11,122 nucleotides of DNA from an uncultured Bacteroidota bacterium (GTDB taxonomy: Bacteria > Bacteroidota > Bacteroidia > 2-12-FULL-35-15), in assembly GCA_903881065.1 (NCBI GenBank), contig CAIRRW010000390.1, positions 1 through 11,122 of the forward strand, given 5' to 3'. This document shows, one piece after another, positions 1-5,577 of the stretch (position 1 is its first letter; the number at the start of each line of letters is the position of its first letter). Under the pieces are notes generated by a model. It was not told where the DNA came from and did no database searches. It was given only the letters and a program-made list of their open reading frames with translations. Made by a program: the position numbers and the translations under genes.

Positions 1-410
1 CTATAGGGAGAATGGTTTACCCTATAGGGAGAATGGTTTACCCTATAGGGAGAATGGTTTACCCTATAGGGAGAATGGTTTACCCTATAGGGAGAATGGT
101 TTACCCTATAGGGAGAATGGTTTATCCTGTAGGGAGAATGGTTGCTCCTATAGGGTGAATGGTTTATCCTATAGGGAGAATCGTTGCTCCTGTATGGAGA
201 ATGATTTATCCTGTAGGGAGAATGATTTATCCTGTAGGGTGAATGGTTTATCCTATAGGGAGAACGGTTGCTCCTATAGGGAGAATGATTGTTCCTGTAG
301 GGAGAATGATTGTTCCTGTAGGGAGAATGATTGTTCCTTTAGGGAGAATGATTTATCCTATAGAGAGAACGATTGCTCCTATAGGGAGAATGATTTATCC
401 TGTAGGGTGA
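1..410. repeat. 21-bp tandem repeat array (about 20 units, continues past the left edge)
   Basis: Head-to-tail units of 21 bp with no spacers; each contains CCTATAGGGAGAATGG followed by a variable tail. Unit starts fall at 21, 42, 63, 84, 105, 126 and so on every 21 bp to 399; the last unit (399-410) is cut short. The first partial unit and units 2-5 are identical. Units from 126 onward vary at a few fixed positions: base 4 (A/G/T), base 10 (A/T), base 16 (G/A), bases 19-20 (TA/GC/GT) and base 21 (C/T). In the left units the junction makes a perfect 10-bp palindrome, CCCTATAGGG. Because 21 is a multiple of 3, one plus-strand frame stays open and reads as a heptapeptide repeat (YRENGLP, drifting to YRENDCS and CRENDLS). 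Nearly all differences are amino-acid-changing, so protein selection is not evident. I consider the array non-coding. Its function is unknown. Confidence 0.95.
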
Positions 411-456
411 CTGAAAATCCCGATAAGAAGGACGATTCTTCTTATCGGGATATCAG
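411..456 (-). terminator. Strong hairpin, likely terminator of the 494-1156 gene
   Basis: A perfect 14-bp stem (417-430 with 438-451; ATCCCGATAAGAAG against CTTCTTATCGGGAT) closes a 7-nt loop, GACGATT. Beyond a small internal loop the flanks CTGA (411-414) and TCAG (453-456) also pair. The hairpin begins about 38 nt past the stop codon of the minus-strand gene ending at 494, which fits transcript termination or 3'-end protection. There is no clear U-tract on either strand, so it is not a textbook intrinsic terminator. It also sits exactly where the 21-bp array ends and could instead belong to the array. Confidence 0.55.
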
Positions 457-493
457 TTGGACAACTTATGCAATTGCCAGAAACAGTAAGAGT

Positions 494-1156
494 TTAAGGT
501 ATCAATTCCGAAATAATATCACCCCATTCCGGCTCCACAGGTACCGCATTTAGTTTAGGCAATCCTTTTACTTTAAGCGTAACCGCCGATTGAAAGTAGG
601 CTTCTTTCTTTTCAGGCAAACCGAAAACAATAATGTTTGAAACAGTTGTATCCTGCAATCTTACCCATATTACTCCATCAGCCGACCACCTCCAATGATA
701 GAGATTATACGTTTTATCGGCTTTTATTCGGATGTAAACTGAGGCTTTCAGAGTTTTAAAAATCTCGAAGCTACGACCTGCCATCACCGCAGCTTTCACC
801 AGTTTATAACCAATACGGGTAATAATTGTTTGGATAGAAATTACATCTCCCGGTGTAAGGTCGTTCGCCTGCTCTTCAGTAGTTGTAGCAATACTAGTAA
901 GCGTATTGGTAAGTGCGGTGGCTTGTTTGCCTTCCATCTTGGTGAGTGTAACAGATAAATCTGTTTCGCGTGCAGTAACGGTGCCATCCAAATCTTTAAT
1001 TTGTTGATTCAGTTTTGACTGAACAACAGGGTCGATTACAATATTAGGGTCTATTGCAATTTTAGCACTTATCCCTTTTGCAAAAGGAAGCAATCCTACT
1101 ACTTTCATCTTTGCAAAGTGCAAAGCGATTTTTACATAAATAACTGTTTTTTTCAT
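494..1156 (-). CDS. Unrecognised small protein with fibronectin-III-like C-terminal region
   Basis: A 220-residue protein that I cannot assign to a named family. The N-terminus (MKKTVIYVKIALHFAKMKVV) has no convincing signal peptide or lipobox. Residues about 42-125 look largely helical (VVQSKLNQQIKDLDG, then KQATALTNTLTSIATTTEEQ). Residues about 138-200 resemble a fibronectin type III-like beta sandwich: a WRWSADGVIW motif (155-164) followed by GLPEKKEAYFQSAVT (179-193), which matches the usual W-S-x-D-G-x-x-W strand and the 'gL..g..Y.f.v.av' strand of such domains. My recollection is that Bacteroidota carry small proteins with this helical-plus-Fn3 plan, of unknown role. The ATG at 1154-1156 is preceded by an A-rich leader and lies 51 nt from a TACCTTTG box; Met17 is an alternative start. 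It may be controlled by the LytTR regulator encoded just upstream on the same strand. Confidence 0.7.
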   Translation of the reverse strand: MKKTVIYVKIALHFAKMKVVGLLPFAKGISAKIAIDPNIVIDPVVQSKLNQQIKDLDGTVTARETDLSVTLTKMEGKQATALTNTLTSIATTTEEQANDLTPGDVISIQTIITRIGYKLVKAAVMAGRSFEIFKTLKASVYIRIKADKTYNLYHWRWSADGVIWVRLQDTTVSNIIVFGLPEKKEAYFQSAVTLKVKGLPKLNAVPVEPEWGDIISELIP

Positions 1157-1207
1157 TTTCTTTGTTTTTTAATTGATTAATAAATTAAGTGTTGATACTT
1201 TTTTTGC

Positions 1208-1215
1208 CAAAGGTA
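1208..1215 (-). promoter_or_regulatory. Putative -7 promoter box (TACCTTTG) for the 494-1156 gene
   Basis: On the minus strand this reads TACCTTTG, an exact match to the Bacteroidota -7 consensus TAnnTTTG. It would start transcription near 1200, giving a leader of roughly 45 nt. No good TTTG -33 element lies at the expected spacing, which is compatible with a promoter that needs an activator. Confidence 0.55.
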
Positions 1216-1233
1216 TTGTGAAAGCAAAAGGCT

Positions 1234-1249
1234 GGTATTGAAAAATACC
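1234..1249. repeat. Small inverted repeat GGTATT-gaaa-AATACC
   Basis: A perfect 6-bp inverted repeat with a GAAA loop lies between the putative -7 box and the paired direct repeats upstream of the 220-residue protein gene. It covers the -33 region of that promoter and might be part of the control region, but it is short enough to be chance. Confidence 0.3.
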
Positions 1250-1281
1250 TGACCGTAGCTAAAACAGGTATGACCGTACCT
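1250..1281 (-). promoter_or_regulatory. Candidate LytTR-type binding site: two direct repeats 21 bp apart
   Basis: TGACCGTAGCT (1250-1260) and TGACCGTACCT (1271-1281) match at 10 of 11 bases with a period of exactly 21 bp, so both lie on the same DNA face. LytTR domains are known to bind two roughly 9-bp direct repeats separated by about 12-13 bp, with GTT- or CGT-containing cores, so period and core both fit. The pair lies about 48-80 bp upstream of the predicted start of transcription at about 1200, a typical activator position. A LytTR response regulator is encoded immediately upstream at 1563-2312. The link is inferred. Confidence 0.5.
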
Positions 1282-1377
1282 TATGGAGGTATTAACTTAG
1301 TTTAATTTCTAAAAATAGAGTTTGAGAGTTACCTTAAATAATGGTTCTGAGAGATTTATTGTGGGTAAACTTTTGTT

Positions 1378-1508
1378 ACCACATAGACATATAGTTTATA
1401 TTTTTAAAAAGTTAATCATTCATATAAGCTTCGCTTTTCACAGAGATGGACTATGTGTAGAAATTAATTTCGCTATTGTTTTACTTTCCTCCTATGTGTC
1501 TGTGTGGT
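1378..1508. repeat. MITE-like intergenic element with 17-bp terminal inverted repeats
   Basis: ACCACATAGACATATAG (1378-1394) and CTATGTGTCTGTGTGGT (1492-1508) are inverted repeats matching at 15 of 17 positions. The bounded 131-bp element is AT-rich. It contains another CTATGTGT copy (1451-1458), a TTTTTAAAAA palindrome (1401-1410) and a small AAGC-ttc-GCTT hairpin (1426-1436). It encodes nothing convincing. I recall similar CCACATAGACACATAG / CTATGTGTCTATGTGG sequences scattered in Bacteroidota intergenic regions, but this is memory, not a search. It is best described as a small non-autonomous or palindromic repeat element. Obvious target-site duplications were not found. Confidence 0.55.
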
Positions 1509-1562
1509 TATATTTTTCTATTCCACAGGAAATCTTGTAGAACCTAAATAATAATTGAATAC

Positions 1563-2312
1563 TTATTTTTTAAGGTGATGTTGAAGCAATTCACTTCTAA
1601 GTCGGTCAGCTACATTCAGAGTCTTGTCATTTATCATAATTACGTATTCGCCTTTATCACCTAATTTTAAGATATATTTACTACGTATAAATAAAGATTT
1701 ATGAATTTGAAAAAACTGACCATTAGGCAGCCGTGCCAATAAACTACCAAATCCTTCATTTACCAATAACGGTTTTTTCAGATTTCGCATATAAAGCAGG
1801 GTATCCTTTAGGTCGGCTTCGCCATAAATAATATTTTCACTATCAATAAAAGTATATTCAGTACCTGTTTTTATGGGGAGTTGTATATTCTTATTTGTTT
1901 CGCAGTTATAATCCTTTTGTAATTGAATATAGTCTTCCTTTAACTGTCCGCTTTCTATTTTTGTAATAAATCTGCATATTGCTTCCTGCAAATCTGCCAA
2001 TTCTACAGGCTTTTTCAGATAATGCAATGCGGAAATATAATGTGTGAGAAACGAACATTTATCAGTGTTAGCAATGATGATGATTTCAAAAACACTGTTT
2101 TTTGATTTATCGAAAAAGCTCAATTCGTTTTCGGTGAGCATTTCAATATCCAGAAATATTAATTCAGGTTTTTCATTTGCAATCAATTTAATTGCAGATT
2201 TCACACCAGTAGCAACACCAACAATATCAATGGTTTTAAAATGCTGAGTAATTAATTTTTTGAGGAGATGGCAATCTGAAATGTCATTATCAATTATAAC
2301 AGCTTTTATCAT
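1563..2312 (-). CDS. LytTR-family response regulator (LytR/AlgR type)
   Basis: A 249-residue cytoplasmic transcription factor: an N-terminal receiver domain (about 2-120) and a C-terminal LytTR DNA-binding domain (about 143-247). The receiver shows the acidic pocket (VIIDNDISD, D8/D10), the phospho-accepting Asp55 in IFLDIEM and the conserved Lys101-Pro102 in LKKPV. The LytTR region has the typical IHKSLFIRSKYI core (203-214). In my alignment the conserved switch Thr/Ser is replaced by Ala81 (IIIIANTDK), so phosphorylation signalling may be altered. No histidine kinase is encoded in the window, so the partner is elsewhere or absent. The gene has its own TACATTTG box 65 nt upstream. LytTR proteins bind paired direct repeats about 21 bp apart, and such a pair is present downstream at 1250-1281, in front of the next gene on the same strand, its likely target. 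Confidence 0.92.
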   Translation of the reverse strand: MIKAVIIDNDISDCHLLKKLITQHFKTIDIVGVATGVKSAIKLIANEKPELIFLDIEMLTENELSFFDKSKNSVFEIIIIANTDKCSFLTHYISALHYLKKPVELADLQEAICRFITKIESGQLKEDYIQLQKDYNCETNKNIQLPIKTGTEYTFIDSENIIYGEADLKDTLLYMRNLKKPLLVNEGFGSLLARLPNGQFFQIHKSLFIRSKYILKLGDKGEYVIMINDKTLNVADRLRSELLQHHLKK

Positions 2313-2376
2313 AAAATTAGAATGTAGCTATCAGCTGCTATAAAGTATTTTATATGGTATGACAACTTAGGTTAAA

Positions 2377-2384
2377 CAAATGTA
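2377..2384 (-). promoter_or_regulatory. Putative -7 promoter box (TACATTTG) for the LytTR regulator
   Basis: The minus strand reads TACATTTG, an exact TAnnTTTG match, 64 nt before the regulator's ATG. The predicted leader is about 58 nt. The -33 region is T-rich (ACTTTTT) but not a clean TTTG. Confidence 0.5.
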
Positions 2385-2504
2385 GTAAATATAAGGTGGG
2401 GAAAAAGTAAATGATAAATGGTGAAGCAATATGATTACAATAAATATCAATATCGGTCTTATTTGAAAATGACCTGCAATTTTGAGGAGAGATGCCAAAA
2501 AACA

Positions 2505-2534
2505 AAAAAGCCCTCGCTTTCGCGAAGGCTTTTT
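2505..2534 (-). terminator. Intrinsic terminator of the HU gene (possibly bidirectional)
   Basis: A 13-bp stem pairs 2505-2517 with 2522-2534 (AAAAAGCC then a mismatch then TCGC, loop TTTC, GCGA then GGCTTTTT), with a single C-A mismatch. It lies 20 nt past the HU stop codon. On the minus strand the stem is followed by a T-rich run (TTTTTTGTTTTTT), the classical Rho-independent form. The plus strand also ends in T's, so it may work in both directions and insulate the two minus-strand genes from each other. Confidence 0.9.
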
Positions 2535-2553
2535 GTTTCTTAAAAGAATTCGA

Positions 2554-2829
2554 TTATTTGTTAACCATTTTCTTTAAGTCAGCACCAGCTTTAAACTTTG
2601 CTACTTTTTTAGCAGCAATTTTAAGTGTTTTGCCAGTTTGAGGATTACGTCCATTTCTTGCAGCTCTTTTAGTAACTGAGAAAGACCCAAAACCTACTAA
2701 TGCAACTCTGTCGCCTTTCTTAAGCGCTTTAGTAGTAGCATTTACAAAAGCATCAAGTGCTTTTGCTGAATCAGCTTTTGTCAATTTTGACTCTGCTGCG
2801 ATTGCTGTAATCAATTCTGCTTTGTTCAT
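2554..2829 (-). CDS. HU-family DNA-binding protein
   Basis: A 91-residue nucleoid-associated protein of standard HU length. HU dimers bind and bend DNA with little sequence specificity, helping chromosome compaction, replication and recombination. The sequence shows the helical dimerisation half (MNKAELITAIAAESKLTKAD, residues 1-40), the GFGSF turn (46-50) and the beta-arm tip RNPQTGK (61-67) with the intercalating Pro63. The C-terminus is Lys-rich (AKFKAGADLKKMVNK). The ATG follows an A-rich leader and a TACATTTG promoter box, and a strong terminator follows the stop codon, so the gene is most likely a single transcription unit. The family assignment is very secure. HU and IHF subunits cannot be told apart with certainty by eye, but the N-terminus and length favour HU. 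Confidence 0.97.
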   Translation of the reverse strand: MNKAELITAIAAESKLTKADSAKALDAFVNATTKALKKGDRVALVGFGSFSVTKRAARNGRNPQTGKTLKIAAKKVAKFKAGADLKKMVNK

Positions 2830-2870
2830 TTTTAATTTTGTTTTTAGTTAATATTAATTAATTATCAACA

Positions 2871-2878
2871 CAAATGTA
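2871..2878 (-). promoter_or_regulatory. Putative -7 promoter box (TACATTTG) for the HU gene
   Basis: The minus strand reads TACATTTG, an exact TAnnTTTG match, 42 nt before the HU start codon, for a predicted leader of about 35 nt. A TTTTG motif lies 15 nt upstream of it, closer than the usual 19-21 nt. The rest of the 278-bp gap 2830-3107 shows no gene. Confidence 0.55.
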
Positions 2879-3041
2879 ACGCATTTATTAATACAAAAGC
2901 ATTTCAAAGGCAATTATCTTCGAAATTGTTGATAAATAGGCGTTTTGTTAATAACTCTCCCTAGAATAGCTACAAATAGAGAACTTTATGAATCGACATT
3001 TAAGAAAAAGTGATTCTTTAATAAAAGGATAATTTAATTAT

Positions 3042-3049
3042 TACTTTTA
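3042..3049 (+). promoter_or_regulatory. Weak candidate -7 box (TACTTTTA) for the hydrolase gene
   Basis: TACTTTTA differs from TAnnTTTG only at the last base and lies 58 nt before the start codon at 3108. No good -33 motif is present. It is the best candidate in the gap 2830-3107, but it is weak. Confidence 0.25.
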
Positions 3050-3107
3050 CAACATATATATGGACATTGAAATCTCCTTAGTTTAAATAGCACGTCTAGT
3101 TTCATTT

Positions 3108-5000
3108 ATGAAAAAAACAATACTCTTATTAATTCTTGTTTCACTGAGCAGGCTTGCTGCTGCGCAAATAACACATAATACGGAATCAGCAGTAAATCAG
3201 GATTCGATATGGATAATAAATAATTATCATAAGATAGAACGCTACATACCAATGCGGGATGGCGTTAAACTGTTTACCTCGATTTATATTCCCAATGATT
3301 CTTCGGAGAAACATCCGATAATGTTTACCCGAACTCCTTATTCATGCGCTCCTTACGGCGAAAAAAACATTAAGAATTTCTGGTCGCGCAATACAAAAAT
3401 ATATTTGAAACAGAAATACATTGTAGTAATGCAGGACGTTCGCGGCTGTTTTATGAGCGAAGGAGTGTTTGAAGATATCCGTCCTTATAAAGAAAATAAA
3501 AAGGGAAATAAAGATATTGATGAAGCAAGTGATACGTATGATGCCATTGACTGGATGGTGAAGCATGTGCCTGCCAACAATGGTAATGTAGGCGTGAGCG
3601 GTATTTCATATCCGGGTTTTTATTCATCAATGGCTGCACTTTGCGGACACCCTGCATTAAAGGCTGTTAGTCCGCAGGCGCCTGTTACCGATTGGTTTCT
3701 TGGTGACGATGTGCATCATAAAGGTGCATTTTTTATGATGGATGATTTCAATTTCGATTATCTATTTGGTCGTCCTCATCCAAAAGTCACAAAAACATTT
3801 GGTGAAGAATTTGATTTTAAATCACAGGATAACTACGAATTCTTTCTTAAGCAAGGAACTCTGAAAAACCTTACCAAACGGTACATGGGCGACTCCATGA
3901 AATTCTGGCAACAGGAAATGAATCATCCAAATTACGATGATTTCTGGAAGGAACATACGGTAACATATCACTTATATAATATAAAACCTGCCATACTTAT
4001 TACCGGAGGATTGTTTGATGCCGAAGATTGCTGGGGTGCATGGAACACTTATAAAACAATAGAAAAACAAAGTAAGACTACGAATAATAAAATAGTAATG
4101 GGCCCGTGGATACATGGTGGGTGGGCAAAAACAGATGGAAGCCATCTTGGAAACGTTCAGTTTGGCAAAGGAATATCCGATTATTATTACGAAAATTGTG
4201 AGATGCCTTTCTTCAATTATTATCTGAAAGGAGAAGGAGATGCGAGCAAACTTGCGGAAGCAACGATATTTATTACCGGTGTTAATAAATGGAATACGTT
4301 TACAGAATGGCCTCCGAAGAATGTGGTATCAACTCCGGTTTATTTGGATGCCAATGAAAAACTGGGTTTCACAAAGCCGAGTACTTCAGCAATTAATTTT
4401 ACTGAATATACCAGTGACCCTGCAAAGCCGGTACCTTATACCGAAGACGTACATCTTACCCGCACACGCGAATATATGACTGACGATCAGCGGTTCGCTG
4501 CGAGAAGACCTGATGTTATACTTTTTAAATCGGATACGTTAACTGAAGATATAACACTTACAGGCCCTGTGATTGCTGATTTGCTTGTCAGTATTTCTAC
4601 AACAGATGCGGATTTTGTTATGAAGCTGATTGATGTTTTCCCGGATGAATTCAAATATACAAAGAATGATACATACCCTATGGGCGGCTACCAGATGCTT
4701 GTTCGGGGAGAAGTGATGCGTGGTAAATTCAGAAACAGTTTTGAAAAACCGGAAGCTTTTGTTCCAGACAAAATTACTGAAGTGAAATTTGAATTACCGG
4801 ATGTTGCACATACTTTTCAGAAAGGACATAAAATAATGATACAGATTCAAAGCAGTTGGTTTCCGTTGGTTGACAGAAACCCTCAACAGTTTCTGGATAT
4901 CTATCATTGCGATGAAAAGGATTTTAAAAAAGCCAACATTCGTGTTTTTCACGACTCAGGTAATTCTTCTGCTATTATACTTCCTGTGCTCAAGAAATAA
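3108..5000 (+). CDS. Secreted CocE/NonD-family hydrolase, probable alpha-amino-acid ester hydrolase type (peptidase S15-like)
   Basis: A 630-residue serine hydrolase with a signal peptide (MKKTILLLILVSLSRLAAAQ), so it should act in the periplasm or outside the cell. Domains: alpha/beta hydrolase with cap (about 45-390), then a C-terminal jelly-roll of the PepX_C type (about 405-630). Motifs: YIPMRDGVKL (46-55), the oxyanion-hole region TPYS (Tyr78), DVRGCFMSEG (110-119), the nucleophile Ser167 in GISYPG, Asp304 in GLFDAEDCWG, and His336 in GPWIHGG. Spacing of Ser167, Asp304 and His336 follows that of characterised alpha-amino-acid ester hydrolases. The acidic cluster that holds the substrate amino group in those enzymes appears conserved as Asp201, Glu306 and Asp307. 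Such enzymes hydrolyse or transfer alpha-amino acyl groups, including those of beta-lactams such as ampicillin. The natural substrate is unknown; a peptide or amino-acid ester is plausible. It stands alone between a divergent HU gene and the efflux operon. Confidence 0.9.
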   Translation: MKKTILLLILVSLSRLAAAQITHNTESAVNQDSIWIINNYHKIERYIPMRDGVKLFTSIYIPNDSSEKHPIMFTRTPYSCAPYGEKNIKNFWSRNTKIYLKQKYIVVMQDVRGCFMSEGVFEDIRPYKENKKGNKDIDEASDTYDAIDWMVKHVPANNGNVGVSGISYPGFYSSMAALCGHPALKAVSPQAPVTDWFLGDDVHHKGAFFMMDDFNFDYLFGRPHPKVTKTFGEEFDFKSQDNYEFFLKQGTLKNLTKRYMGDSMKFWQQEMNHPNYDDFWKEHTVTYHLYNIKPAILITGGLFDAEDCWGAWNTYKTIEKQSKTTNNKIVMGPWIHGGWAKTDGSHLGNVQFGKGISDYYYENCEMPFFNYYLKGEGDASKLAEATIFITGVNKWNTFTEWPPKNVVSTPVYLDANEKLGFTKPSTSAINFTEYTSDPAKPVPYTEDVHLTRTREYMTDDQRFAARRPDVILFKSDTLTEDITLTGPVIADLLVSISTTDADFVMKLIDVFPDEFKYTKNDTYPMGGYQMLVRGEVMRGKFRNSFEKPEAFVPDKITEVKFELPDVAHTFQKGHKIMIQIQSSWFPLVDRNPQQFLDIYHCDEKDFKKANIRVFHDSGNSSAIILPVLKK

Positions 5001-5038
5001 GAGGCTTTCAAACCTATATTAATTTGATGTTAAGATTA

Positions 5039-5060
5039 GTTAATAATGTAAACTATTAAC
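5039..5060. promoter_or_regulatory. Palindromic candidate operator for the MarR regulator
   Basis: GTTAATA (5039-5045) and TATTAAC (5054-5060) are perfect inverted repeats in a 22-bp imperfect palindrome. A second, wider pair, ATGTTAA (5027-5033) and TTAACAT (5056-5062), overlaps it. The site ends 9 bp before the -7 box at 5070, so it covers the -33 region. MarR dimers bind AT-rich palindromes of about this size, usually over their own promoter, so repression of the operon by its first product is the likely role. Confidence 0.55.
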
Positions 5061-5069
5061 ATTTAAAAC

Positions 5070-5077
5070 TATCTTTG
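5070..5077 (+). promoter_or_regulatory. -7 promoter box (TATCTTTG) of the efflux operon
   Basis: An exact TAnnTTTG match ending only 4 nt before the ATG at 5082. Transcription would start at or very near the start codon, so the mRNA would be leaderless if 5082 is the true start. Otherwise translation may begin at Met19 (5136) with a leader of about 50 nt. Confidence 0.65.
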
Positions 5078-5081
5078 CGGA

Positions 5082-5564
5082 ATGATTTCTACAACAAGAA
5101 AACATATTGTTGAATGTTTGCCTTTGGGTAAATCAATGGGAATAATCACCAAAAAATATTATGGTGCCTTAAGCAAACGTATTGAACCATTGGGCATCGA
5201 CCGTCACTTCGCCACTTTAATAACAATTGATACTACTGATGAAAAATGTACACAACAATACTTATCTGATTTTCTGCAGATAGATAAAGTAACGATGGTA
5301 AGGAATCTTGATTATCTGGTAAAGAAAAAACTGATTAAACGTACTGTGAATCCAGAAGACAGAAGAGAACATATAATTGAACTGACAGAGAAAGCAAAAA
5401 AAATAATGCCTGCAATACATAATGAAATTGAAGCAATGAACAATATAGCATTAAAAGGGTTTAATAAAAAGGAAGCGAAATTATTTAAGGAACAATTGGC
5501 AGTAGTGATAAAAAATCTGGATAATTTGCCAGTGAATGAAGTGAGCATAAATATTAATAAATAA
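5082..5564 (+). CDS. MarR-family transcriptional regulator
   Basis: A 160-residue winged-helix regulator, usual MarR length. The N-terminal helices (about 14-45) and C-terminal helices (about 105-150) would form the dimer interface. The winged helix-turn-helix spans about 55-103: LSDFLQIDKVTMVRNLDYLV gives the helix-turn-helix with the recognition helix at about 68-80, and the wing carries the conserved PEDRRE (91-96). It heads a four-gene run with a complete tripartite efflux pump; the next gene starts 13 nt after its stop. MarR proteins in this position typically repress their operon until a small aromatic or amphipathic ligand binds. The palindrome at 5039-5060 supports autoregulation. The start is uncertain: 5082 nearly coincides with the predicted transcription start, and ATG 5136 (Met19), still before the first helix of the core fold, is an alternative. 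Confidence 0.93.
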   Translation: MISTTRKHIVECLPLGKSMGIITKKYYGALSKRIEPLGIDRHFATLITIDTTDEKCTQQYLSDFLQIDKVTMVRNLDYLVKKKLIKRTVNPEDRREHIIELTEKAKKIMPAIHNEIEAMNNIALKGFNKKEAKLFKEQLAVVIKNLDNLPVNEVSININK

Positions 5565-5577
5565 TAGAGGAATAGAA

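Noticed and set aside
1..140. T7-promoter-like CTATAGGGAGA sequence, possible vector contamination
   Set aside because: Only the 11-base initiation part matches. The essential upstream TAATACGACTCA is missing and the motif recurs every 21 bp as part of the repeat.
1..410. CRISPR array
   Set aside because: Units are 21 bp and directly abutting, with no unique spacers, and no cas genes are present.
155..553. Plus-strand open frame of 132 codons through the 21-bp array, reading as heptapeptide repeats
   Set aside because: It is open only because 21 is divisible by 3. Differences between units are almost all amino-acid-changing, the frame runs through the strong hairpin, and it overlaps the 3' end of a better minus-strand gene.
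1322..1540. 72-codon plus-strand open frame starting with TTG
   Set aside because: It lies mostly inside the inverted-repeat element, lacks a ribosome-binding site and shows no recognisable domain. The reading frame follows from AT-rich repeat DNA.
5001..5026. Terminator after the hydrolase gene (AGG ... CCT near 5003-5015)
   Set aside because: Only three base pairs are possible and there is no T-run, so this is too weak to call.
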